Origin: CAYLWW01 sp964387585
GTDB taxonomy: Bacteria > Pseudomonadota > Alphaproteobacteria > Rickettsiales > Midichloriaceae
DNA length: 21,125 nucleotides
Assembly (NCBI GenBank): GCA_964387585.1
Contig: CAYLWW010000018.1
Coordinates: 1-21,125, forward strand
Reading direction: 5' to 3'
A program made the translations under genes and the position numbers. The notes under the pieces are model-generated. The model searched no databases. It was given only the letters and a program-made list of their open reading frames with translations, and had not been told where the DNA came from. Position 1 is the stretch's first letter. Every line of letters begins with the position of its first letter. Below, in pieces: positions 1 to 6,344 of this stretch.

Positions 1-315
1 TCCTATCGATCAAGCCTTTGAATTCTATAATTATCAATTGGAATGACTATACCTTCCACAAATCAGAAAAAACTAAAAATCTCATTGAAAATGTAAAATA
101 TATTTTGTTATTTTTGCCACCATATTTACTCCTAATTAAACATAATTGAGAAATTTAGGGCTAATTTAAAGAAATTAATCACTAAAATATTAGAAAAATA
201 CACTTTTTTAGCTAATGCTATCGATGTTATTCTTAATGCTCAACCAAATTCTATTGCACTATATTATATAATACATATCCGATTTTTATTCACACTTACC
301 AAACTTTTATTTTAA
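1..315 (+). pseudogene. Decayed 3' end of an IS630-family transposase (partial, frameshifted)
   Basis: Two abutting frames together read as the C-terminal half of an IS630/Tc1-mariner DDE transposase. Frame 3 (3-125) gives residues like LKPNSIII, then TFHKSEKTKNLIEN, then LLFLPPY. A one-base shift near 123-129 moves into frame 1, which continues as YS-stop-LN-IIEKFRANLKK and then an open stretch ending at a TAA at 313-315. In the family this block reads roughly D-N-A-x-F-H-K, then L-P-P-Y-S-P-x-L-N-P-I-E-x-F-W. The last catalytic Glu is kept (codon 148-150). The D-N-A region is altered (N-D-Y), there is a stop at 133-135, and the Pro-Asp after YS is lost, so the gene is dead. The 5' part lies outside the window. 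No terminal inverted repeat was identified. The match comes from motif reading, not a database search. Confidence 0.78.
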
Positions 316-384
316 GAGATAAAATCCAATTATCTAATTAAATTTTATTTAACTTTTCAGTCAAAAACACCTAAATCTTATTAG

Positions 385-1914
385 CTACAATGGCAAATTA
401 TCGTGTTTTTTCCAAGGTTTACTAACTTGTTTATTTTCTAACAATGCTAAAGCCTTACATATTTTCCAACGAGTACTGTAAGGACGTATTATATCATCTA
501 TATAACCTCTCGAAGCAGCAATAAAAGGAGAAGCAAATTTCTCTTGATACTGAATAATTTTTTCATCTAACTGCTCTTGAGTTAAATTGGAATTTCTATA
601 TAAAACTGCTACTGCACCTTTAGCACCCATAACCGCTATTTCAGTATTTGGCCATGCATAATTTATATCGCCTTTTAAATGCTTAGAATTCATTACTATA
701 TAAGCTCCTCCGTAAGCTTTGCGAATAATAACGCTCACTTTAGGTACAGTAGCTTCAGCATAGGCATAAAGTAACTTAGCACCATGCTTTATGATGCCTC
801 TATGTTCTTGAGACACACCTGGTAAAAATCCTGGAACATCAATTAGAGTGACTATAGGTATATTAAAAGCATCACAAAATCTTATAAAGCGCGCTGCTTT
901 AACAGATGCATCTATATCCAAGCATCCAGCCAAATACATAGGCTGATTCGCCACTATCCCTGTTGTTCTACCTTCAAAACGGGCAAAGCCAGTAATTATA
1001 TTTTTAGCAAATTCAGCTTTCAATTCTAAAAAATCACCTTCATCAACTATTTTTTCTATTAATTGCTTAATATCATAAGGCTTGCTAGAACTTTCAGGGA
1101 CTAAATTATTTAGCAGCATCTCTATACGATCTGCTGGGTCCAATGTTGAACGCACTGGTATTCCACTTTTATTAGAAGATGGAAGAAAATCGAGCAAACG
1201 ACGAGCTTGCTGTAAACATATAATATCATTTTCACAAGCTAAATCACAAACGCCACTCTTTACAGAGTGTGCTTTAGCACCTCCTAGCTTATCGTGAGTT
1301 ATATCTTCATGCGTTACTGTTTTTACTACATCTGGGCCAGTAAGATACATGTATGATGTGCCTTGCACCATATATGTGAAATCTGTTAAAGCTGGTGAAT
1401 ATACTGCTCCTCCTGCACACGGACCCATAACTAAAGCTATTTGAGGGATAACCCCAGATGCATCAACATTGCGCTGAAATATCTCACCATAACCTCCTAA
1501 AGAATCTACACCTTCTTGAATTCTCGCTCCTCCAGAGTCGTTGATAAAAACTATAGGAGCACTTAGCTTAATAGCCATATCTTGAGCTTTAGTTATTTTC
1601 TTGGCATGCATTTCGCCTAATGACCCCCCAGAAACAGTAAAGTCCTGGCTACAAGCAATTACTAAACGACCGTTTACTGTACCATAACCAGTGATAACGC
1701 CATCTCCAGGTATTGCAGATTTATCACTTCCTAAGACATTATGACGTTGCTCAATAAAGCTATCTAGCTCCTCGAACGAATCTGGATCAAAAAATACTTC
1801 TATACGTTCGCGTGCGGTAAGTTTACCTTGATCGTGTTGTCTGTCAACCTTTGCTTGGCCACCACCAAGTCTAGCTGATTTACGCTTAGCTTCTAATATT
1901 TCGTTATTTTTCAT
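385..1914 (-). CDS. pccB: Acyl-CoA (propionyl-CoA) carboxylase, carboxyltransferase beta subunit
   Basis: A 509-residue carboxyltransferase subunit, the normal length for PccB/AccD-type proteins. It moves CO2 from biotin, carried on a separate alpha subunit, to an acyl-CoA, classically propionyl-CoA to methylmalonyl-CoA. Visible blocks are the N-terminal TARERIE segment (about 33-39), SGGARIQEG (127-135), the first oxyanion region GPCAGGA (164-170), the D-V-P-G-F-L-P-G motif in the C-terminal half, and the second oxyanion region AYGGAY (about 400-405). At residue 406, in the GGAY-x-VM motif, there is Ile where PccB proteins such as human PCCB and Streptomyces coelicolor PccB have Asp; this position affects the choice between acetyl- and propionyl-CoA. 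The alpha subunit gene is not in the window. The gene lies 224 bp after iscA on the same strand, and I see no clear Shine-Dalgarno sequence before the ATG. Family assignment is secure; substrate is less so. Confidence 0.93.
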   Translation of the reverse strand: MKNNEILEAKRKSARLGGGQAKVDRQHDQGKLTARERIEVFFDPDSFEELDSFIEQRHNVLGSDKSAIPGDGVITGYGTVNGRLVIACSQDFTVSGGSLGEMHAKKITKAQDMAIKLSAPIVFINDSGGARIQEGVDSLGGYGEIFQRNVDASGVIPQIALVMGPCAGGAVYSPALTDFTYMVQGTSYMYLTGPDVVKTVTHEDITHDKLGGAKAHSVKSGVCDLACENDIICLQQARRLLDFLPSSNKSGIPVRSTLDPADRIEMLLNNLVPESSSKPYDIKQLIEKIVDEGDFLELKAEFAKNIITGFARFEGRTTGIVANQPMYLAGCLDIDASVKAARFIRFCDAFNIPIVTLIDVPGFLPGVSQEHRGIIKHGAKLLYAYAEATVPKVSVIIRKAYGGAYIVMNSKHLKGDINYAWPNTEIAVMGAKGAVAVLYRNSNLTQEQLDEKIIQYQEKFASPFIAASRGYIDDIIRPYSTRWKICKALALLENKQVSKPWKKHDNLPL

Positions 1915-2138
1915 TTCAATTTTTAGGATAGCTATTTTAGAATTTATGAGAATGATACCTTTTTAATCGAAAAACCGGCCTTTGGCAATTTTTTTATATA
2001 TGACTCAGTTTAGAAAAATACTTTTAGAGCTTAGAATCATAAAAGCGATAGAAGGAACAAAAAACGCTATTTTCATCATTAGCTCATAATGATATATCAA
2101 TCTTTTTAGTAAAATAGACATTTTGCAATAAGCCTATT

Positions 2139-2588
2139 TTATACGCTAAATGATTCACCACAACCGCATTGTCCTTTAATATTTGGATTAATAAAGATAA
2201 ATCCTGATCTCACTTTTTCATCAATATAATCGAGCTGAGTTCCTACTAAGTATAATACTGCTTTAATATCTATAAAAACTTTTACACCTTTTTCATATAC
2301 TTCTTCATCGCTAGGTATACGTTCATCGCAATACTCGAATTTATAAGATAAACCGTTACATCCCCCCACCTTAACCCCCACTCTTATGCCTAGAGAAGGT
2401 TTATCTCGAGCATTAATTAGATCATTAATGCGATCTGCTGCAGCTTGAGTTAATGATATTATTGATCTTTTTTTAACTTGAGAAGCTGCATTTTTTTCAT
2501 TAATTAAATTAGAATTATTATGAAATTCAGCAAATGTGCTGGCATTGGTTTCAGTACATTTGCTATTTTTGCTTATTGATCTAACCAT
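2139..2588 (-). CDS. iscA: IscA, A-type iron-sulfur carrier protein
   Basis: An A-type carrier (HesB/IscA fold) that takes Fe-S clusters or iron from the ISC scaffold to apoproteins in the cytoplasm. The three ligand cysteines of the family are present: Cys77 in GGCNGLSY, and Cys141 and Cys143 in the C-terminal CGCGESF motif. The core starts near residue 41 (RSIISLTQAAADRI). E. coli IscA is about 107 residues; this protein is 149 because of a roughly 40-residue polar Asn/Ser/Lys-rich N-terminal extension. No ATG lies between residue 1 and the core, so a shorter product would need a GTG or TTG start. It is the last isc gene of the cluster; hscB, hscA and fdx do not follow. A 110-bp palindrome lies just upstream, between iscU and iscA, and could affect the relative expression of iscA. 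Confidence 0.93.
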   Translation of the reverse strand: MVRSISKNSKCTETNASTFAEFHNNSNLINEKNAASQVKKRSIISLTQAAADRINDLINARDKPSLGIRVGVKVGGCNGLSYKFEYCDERIPSDEEVYEKGVKVFIDIKAVLYLVGTQLDYIDEKVRSGFIFINPNIKGQCGCGESFSV

Positions 2589-2639
2589 TTTTTATATTTT
2601 ATCCATTCAAATTAGTATCAATTTTACTAATTTACCAAA

Positions 2640-2749
2640 GAAACTTCAATAGTTGCTAGAAAAATGAGCGGTGAGATTGCGGAGCCTATATTAATATAGG
2701 TGAGCACAAGATAATCCCGAAATTTGACAACGCAAATTGTTGAAGTTTC
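2640..2749. repeat. Concentric imperfect palindrome, candidate rickettsial palindromic element
   Basis: The iscU-iscA gap holds a nested inverted repeat. The outer arms GAAACTTCAA (2640-2649) and TTGAAGTTTC (2740-2749) are perfect complements. The centre (2685-2700) is a perfect 16-bp palindrome, CCTATATTAATATAGG. The centres of the two repeats lie within about 2 bp of each other, and the sequence between pairs imperfectly (a TTGC near 2653 with GCAA near 2732, then GCGGAG-like against GTGCTC-like tracts). The region is more GC-rich than other gaps in the window. Size and layout resemble the palindromic repeat elements known from Rickettsia genomes, but I see no second copy here, so assignment to a repeat family is inference. 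As RNA it could fold into one long hairpin. Confidence 0.6.
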
Positions 2750-2761
2750 AAAAGTATTACA

Positions 2762-3175
2762 TTAGTTACTAGAATTTTCATGGTTATTAGCGTGATTAGA
2801 TTTATGTCTATAATCAGCAATAACGCTTTTGATAGCTTCTTCAGCTAACACTGAACAGTGAATTTTAACTGGTGGTAAAGAAAGCTCCTCAGCTATATCA
2901 ACATTACGTATTTCTGTTGCTTGCTCGAGAGTTAAGCCTTTTATTTTCTCAGTAACTAATGAACTTGACGCTATGGCAGAAAGGCATCCGAAAGTTTTGA
3001 ATTTTGCATCTTCTATGACTCCTGTTTCTTTATTTACTTTTATTTGTAAACGTAATACGTCTCCACACTCTGGTGCTCCAACTAGAGCTGTACCTATATT
3101 TTCTTCATTTGAGTTGAAAGTTCCGACATTACGAGGATTTTCATAGTGATCTATAACTTTTTTACTGTAAGCCAT
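2762..3175 (-). CDS. iscU: IscU, Fe-S cluster assembly scaffold
   Basis: The scaffold on which [2Fe-2S] clusters are built from sulfur delivered by IscS. At 137 residues it is slightly longer than E. coli IscU (128) because of a short Asn/His-rich tail. All three cluster cysteines are present: Cys37 in GAPECGD, Cys64 in FGCLSAIASSS, and Cys107 in the HCS that follows LPPVK. Asp39 next to the first cysteine is also conserved. The LPPVK motif (100-104) is the HscA-recognition site in studied bacteria, which implies that the HscA/HscB chaperones are encoded elsewhere. The second cysteine motif reads GCLSAIASS, where E. coli has GCGSAIASS. The gene lies 97 bp after iscS and is probably part of the same transcript. 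Confidence 0.96.
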   Translation of the reverse strand: MAYSKKVIDHYENPRNVGTFNSNEENIGTALVGAPECGDVLRLQIKVNKETGVIEDAKFKTFGCLSAIASSSLVTEKIKGLTLEQATEIRNVDIAEELSLPPVKIHCSVLAEEAIKSVIADYRHKSNHANNHENSSN

Positions 3176-3272
3176 TTTTTTACCTTATATTTTTATTATA
3201 ATTTTATGTTATATCATTGATTATTGCTAATAAACTTATCACTAAATCATTTTAAGTGTTATTAAGTTTAAT

Positions 3273-4493
3273 CTAATGATGACCTGACCATTTTATACTT
3301 TTTAAATCTATTCCTTGCTGCATCATTTCCCATAAAGGGCTTAAATTTCTTAAGCGTTCTATGGCTTTCTTTATTAGATTAATTGCATTATTTACCTCAT
3401 CCTCAGTAGTGAAGCGGCCAATACTAAATCTTATTGAAGTATGAGATAGCTCAGCCTCTATCCCTAAAGCTTTTAGCACATATGATGGTTCTAACGAAGC
3501 TGAAGTGCAAGCTGAACCCGATGAAACAGCAATATTATTTATTGCTCCTATCATTGATTCGCCTTCTATTCCGGCAAAACTCAAGTTGAAGCAACCTGGA
3601 ATTCGGTTATTGGTACTTCCATTAAGCTGAACTTCGGGAATTGCTGTTAATTCACTTATCATCTTATCACTAAGTCTTTTTATATTCTGCTGCTCATCCT
3701 GCATTTCGTTAATAGCATATTCAGATGCTGCACCTAAACCAGCTATTAACGGAGTAGGTAAGGTTCCTGAACGCATCCCTCGCTCTTGACCTCCTCCGCT
3801 GATTAGTGCCTCTAACCTTACTCTAGGTTTTTTACCTACATATAAAGCTCCAATACCTTTAGGGCCATAAACTTTATGTCCAGAAATACTCAACAGATCT
3901 ATCTGCATAGATTTGACATCTAGAGGTATTTTGCCAAATCCTTGTGCAGCATCAGTATGGAAAAAAACCTTTTTCGTTCGACATATAGCGCCTATTGCAG
4001 ATAAGGGTTGTATTACTCCTATCTCATTATTGACAGCCATAATCGAAACTAGTGCAGTATCGTCTTTTATTGCATTTTCTAATAATTCTAAGTCAACTAA
4101 GCCATCTTTTAATACTGGTAAGTATGTTACTCTAAAACCTTCTTGTTCTAATTGCCTACAAGAATCTAGAACGCATTTATGCTCTGTGTTTGTAGTAATA
4201 AGATGATTTTTATCTGAGTGCTTGCGATAAAAGCGCATTACTCCCTTTAAAGCTAAATTGTTAGATTCTGTCGCTCCTGAGGTAAATATAATCTCACTTT
4301 TATCAGCATTTATTACTTTAGCAACTTTAGCTCTTGCTTCTTCAACAGCTGTTTCAGCATCCCAACCAAAACTATGAGTCCGGGAATGTGGATTACCAAA
4401 TTTTTCATTAAAATAAGGTAGCATAACTTCTAACACTCTTGGATCTACTGGGGTTGTTGCCATATAATCCATATATATTTTTTTGGCTTCCAT
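3273..4493 (-). CDS. iscS: IscS, PLP-dependent cysteine desulfurase
   Basis: Converts cysteine to alanine and carries the sulfur as a persulfide for Fe-S assembly and probably for tRNA thiolation. The 406-residue length matches E. coli IscS (404). The PLP lysine is Lys207 in SGHKVYGPKG, the ring-stacking His is His105 in TEHK, and the catalytic cysteine is Cys329 in SSGSACTSASLEPSYVL. The C-terminus IDLKSIKWSGHH closely matches the E. coli tail that docks IscU. It sits between the NifS-like paralogue and iscU on the same strand, as expected for the main ISC desulfurase. The ATG is used because the motif MEAKKIYMDYMATTPVDPRV starts where family members do. Confidence 0.97.
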   Translation of the reverse strand: MEAKKIYMDYMATTPVDPRVLEVMLPYFNEKFGNPHSRTHSFGWDAETAVEEARAKVAKVINADKSEIIFTSGATESNNLALKGVMRFYRKHSDKNHLITTNTEHKCVLDSCRQLEQEGFRVTYLPVLKDGLVDLELLENAIKDDTALVSIMAVNNEIGVIQPLSAIGAICRTKKVFFHTDAAQGFGKIPLDVKSMQIDLLSISGHKVYGPKGIGALYVGKKPRVRLEALISGGGQERGMRSGTLPTPLIAGLGAASEYAINEMQDEQQNIKRLSDKMISELTAIPEVQLNGSTNNRIPGCFNLSFAGIEGESMIGAINNIAVSSGSACTSASLEPSYVLKALGIEAELSHTSIRFSIGRFTTEDEVNNAINLIKKAIERLRNLSPLWEMMQQGIDLKSIKWSGHH

Positions 4494-4579
4494 ATTATAG
4501 TTATCTTTATTTTTAGGTTATTTTATTTTTGTTTTTTCAATTTTCAAATTTAGTAATCATATTATATTCTAACATTCTA

Positions 4580-5785
4580 TTAATGATTGCTAACAAGTCT
4601 TAGGTTAAGGTTATTATCTTCTTTCCTTGTGCTGTTATATAATTTCTTCCATACATTAATAAAATATTGTGCTTCTTCAATATTATTATTTATTCCTAAA
4701 CTTACTCTTAAAGCAGTCTTCGCTTCACTCTCACTATAACCCATAGCCATGTGAACATATGGGTTTTTAGTTTTCCCTGAGGAGCATGCTGCTCCAGCGC
4801 TTACAGCTATACCATGTGTGTCAAAATGTATTACTTGAGTTTCAGAATTTACATAAGGCATACTTATGGAAGTGGTGTTAGGTAAGCGATTAACATTACC
4901 ACCAAATATTGTAACTTTATCAGAAATAGATAAAATTTGTTTTTCTATATAATTAATTAGAGTTTTAGTTTTTTCAATATTCCTTAAATTATCTTCTATA
5001 TATTCACAAGCAACTCCAAAGCCATGAATTGCTGGTATATTATAAGTTCCCGATCTTAAGCCATATTCTTGTCCACCACCTAGTATTATAGGATTTAAGG
5101 TTGAAAATAGATTGCGTTTTAGTATCAGTCCTCCCACTCCTAAAGGGCCTCCAAACTTATGTGGACTTAGTGTAACCATATCAGCATTTAGATCATCTAA
5201 TGCTACTTGGATCTTGCCTACAGCCTGAGTAATATCCGAGTGAAGAATAATGTTAGGATCTAGACTTCTAATTAGTCCAAACAACTCTTTTACAGGTTGT
5301 ATTACTCCTGTTTCATTATTAGCTAACATAACAGAAACTAATAACTTAGTATTAGATTCCTTAGCTTTAGTGAGTCCAAGTTTGACTAACTCTAACGTTT
5401 TATCGATCTCTATTAAGCCATCTTGATTCACTGGTATTAAAGGATTACCAGCTAATTGAAGTACAGCGCTATGCTCTATTGCAGAAGCTAAAACTATATG
5501 ATTATTAACTGGATTTAAAGCCAAGCTATTAGCTTCTGTACTATTGCTTGTAAATATTAATTCATAATCATTACTAATCTTCAAAGCTAGTTTGATTTTG
5601 CTACGAGCATTTTCTACTAAACTTTTAGCTTTTCTACCTATCTTGTGCACAGACGAGGCATTGCCTTCAATATCAATCACCTCAAAGATAGCTTGCTTTA
5701 CTTGAGGCAAAATCTTTGTCGTAGCGTTATGGTCAAAATATATATATTCTCTATCTAGATTTTGCATATTATCGATACTTTTCAT
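4580..5785 (-). CDS. NifS/IscS-like cysteine desulfurase, second paralogue
   Basis: A 401-residue class V aminotransferase of the cysteine desulfurase family, clearly diverged from the adjacent iscS product. The fold landmarks are FDHNATT (17-23), His105 in IEHS, the SDITQAVGK segment (183-191), the PLP lysine Lys210 in SPHKFGGPLG, RSGT (244-247), and the catalytic cysteine Cys334 in SAGAACSSGK. The active site is therefore complete. It lacks the IscU-docking tail seen in IscS; the C-terminus is instead Asn- and Arg-rich. Alphaproteobacterial isc/suf clusters often have such a first desulfurase directly after the Rrf2-type regulator. Its exact sulfur acceptor cannot be read from sequence. It lies 60 bp after iscR. 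An alternative start at Met7 is possible. Confidence 0.92.
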   Translation of the reverse strand: MKSIDNMQNLDREYIYFDHNATTKILPQVKQAIFEVIDIEGNASSVHKIGRKAKSLVENARSKIKLALKISNDYELIFTSNSTEANSLALNPVNNHIVLASAIEHSAVLQLAGNPLIPVNQDGLIEIDKTLELVKLGLTKAKESNTKLLVSVMLANNETGVIQPVKELFGLIRSLDPNIILHSDITQAVGKIQVALDDLNADMVTLSPHKFGGPLGVGGLILKRNLFSTLNPIILGGGQEYGLRSGTYNIPAIHGFGVACEYIEDNLRNIEKTKTLINYIEKQILSISDKVTIFGGNVNRLPNTTSISMPYVNSETQVIHFDTHGIAVSAGAACSSGKTKNPYVHMAMGYSESEAKTALRVSLGINNNIEEAQYFINVWKKLYNSTRKEDNNLNLRLVSNH

Positions 5786-5845
5786 TCATATTCGCTTATA
5801 ATATGACTGTAATAGTAGTAAACTATATAAAGTCTTGTTTTAATC

Positions 5846-6268
5846 TTATACTTCTAAAGCGTTAGTAATAACATCAGCCAAAGTAGTGGATTGTAAGTAG
5901 TCACTTATACGATTTTCTAAGTTATGCCATAATTTATGGGTATAACAACGACTATGGTTTTTCATACACCCTTTTGAAGGACTGCTACATCTAGTCATCT
6001 TTATACTTTCGGATACTGCTTTGACTATATCACTTATTGCTATTGTGCAAGAAGGCTTGCTTAGCTTATAACCTCCTCCAGGACCTCTTACTGAGTTCAC
6101 CAAACCGCTTCTACGTAATTGAGTGAATATTTGTTCTAAGTAAGTTATTTCAATATTTTGCTTCTCTGCAATAGTAGCTATCTTTATGGGATTGCTACTT
6201 TCGCTACTATTAATAGCTACTTCAACCATAGCCATGACTGCATATTTTGTTTTAGTAGTAAGAAACAT
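5846..6268 (-). CDS. iscR: IscR, Rrf2-family [2Fe-2S] transcriptional regulator
   Basis: A 140-residue Rrf2-family regulator that senses Fe-S status and controls the isc genes. The winged helix-turn-helix occupies about residues 1-72, with the wing motif VRGPGGGYKLS at 60-70. The cluster ligands are Cys94, Cys101, Cys108 and His111 (C-x6-C-x6-C-x2-H, ending in THKLW). E. coli IscR uses C-x5-C-x5-C-x2-H, so each cysteine loop is one residue longer here. Full ligation suggests that it binds a [2Fe-2S] cluster and can switch between holo and apo forms, unlike Rrf2 proteins that have lost the cysteines. It is the first gene of the isc run and is preceded by a matching operator and promoter in the gap after parC, which implies autoregulation. 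Confidence 0.95.
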   Translation of the reverse strand: MFLTTKTKYAVMAMVEVAINSSESSNPIKIATIAEKQNIEITYLEQIFTQLRRSGLVNSVRGPGGGYKLSKPSCTIAISDIVKAVSESIKMTRCSSPSKGCMKNHSRCYTHKLWHNLENRISDYLQSTTLADVITNALEV

Positions 6269-6311
6269 ATAAACATTTACTAATTGTTTTTAGGAGCTCT
6301 AAACTAACTAA

Positions 6312-6340
6312 ATTGTATAATACTTTACTAAAACAATCAA
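6312..6340 (-). promoter_or_regulatory. Sigma70-like promoter of the iscR operon
   Basis: On the minus strand a TTGATT -35 box (6340-6335) and a TACAAT -10 box (6317-6312) are separated by exactly 17 bp. Transcription would start near 6304, leaving a leader of about 35 bases before the iscR ATG at 6268. The promoter sits in the 75-bp gap between the parC stop codon and iscR. Support is motif and spacing only, in AT-rich DNA, but its overlap with a strong IscR-site match raises confidence. Confidence 0.6.
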
Positions 6341-6344
6341 CTAT
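6320..6344 (-). promoter_or_regulatory. Type 1 IscR-binding site (operator)
   Basis: Read on the minus strand, this 25-bp sequence begins ATAGTTGATT and ends AGTAAAGTAT. Against the E. coli type 1 IscR consensus as I recall it (ATASYYGACT-RWWWY-AGTCRRSTAT) it agrees at 23 of 25 positions; the two differences are C to T at position 9 and C to A at position 19. It covers the whole -35 box and the spacer of the predicted isc promoter, the arrangement expected for repression by [2Fe-2S]-IscR. Its outermost base overlaps the last base of the parC stop codon. Confidence 0.72.

Noticed and set aside
1968..1992. Possible terminator between iscA and pccB (GCC-loop-GGC followed by T tract)
   Set aside because: The stem has only three sure pairs, too weak to call.
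3913..4206. Plus-strand open frame opposite iscS
   Set aside because: Antisense shadow of a strongly conserved desulfurase; no recognisable motif. The same applies to frames opposite pccB (1082-1297), glyA (8806-9070), ribD (12884-13186), Sua5 (13975-14253), mnmE (19069-19284) and the NlpD-like gene (20757-21047).
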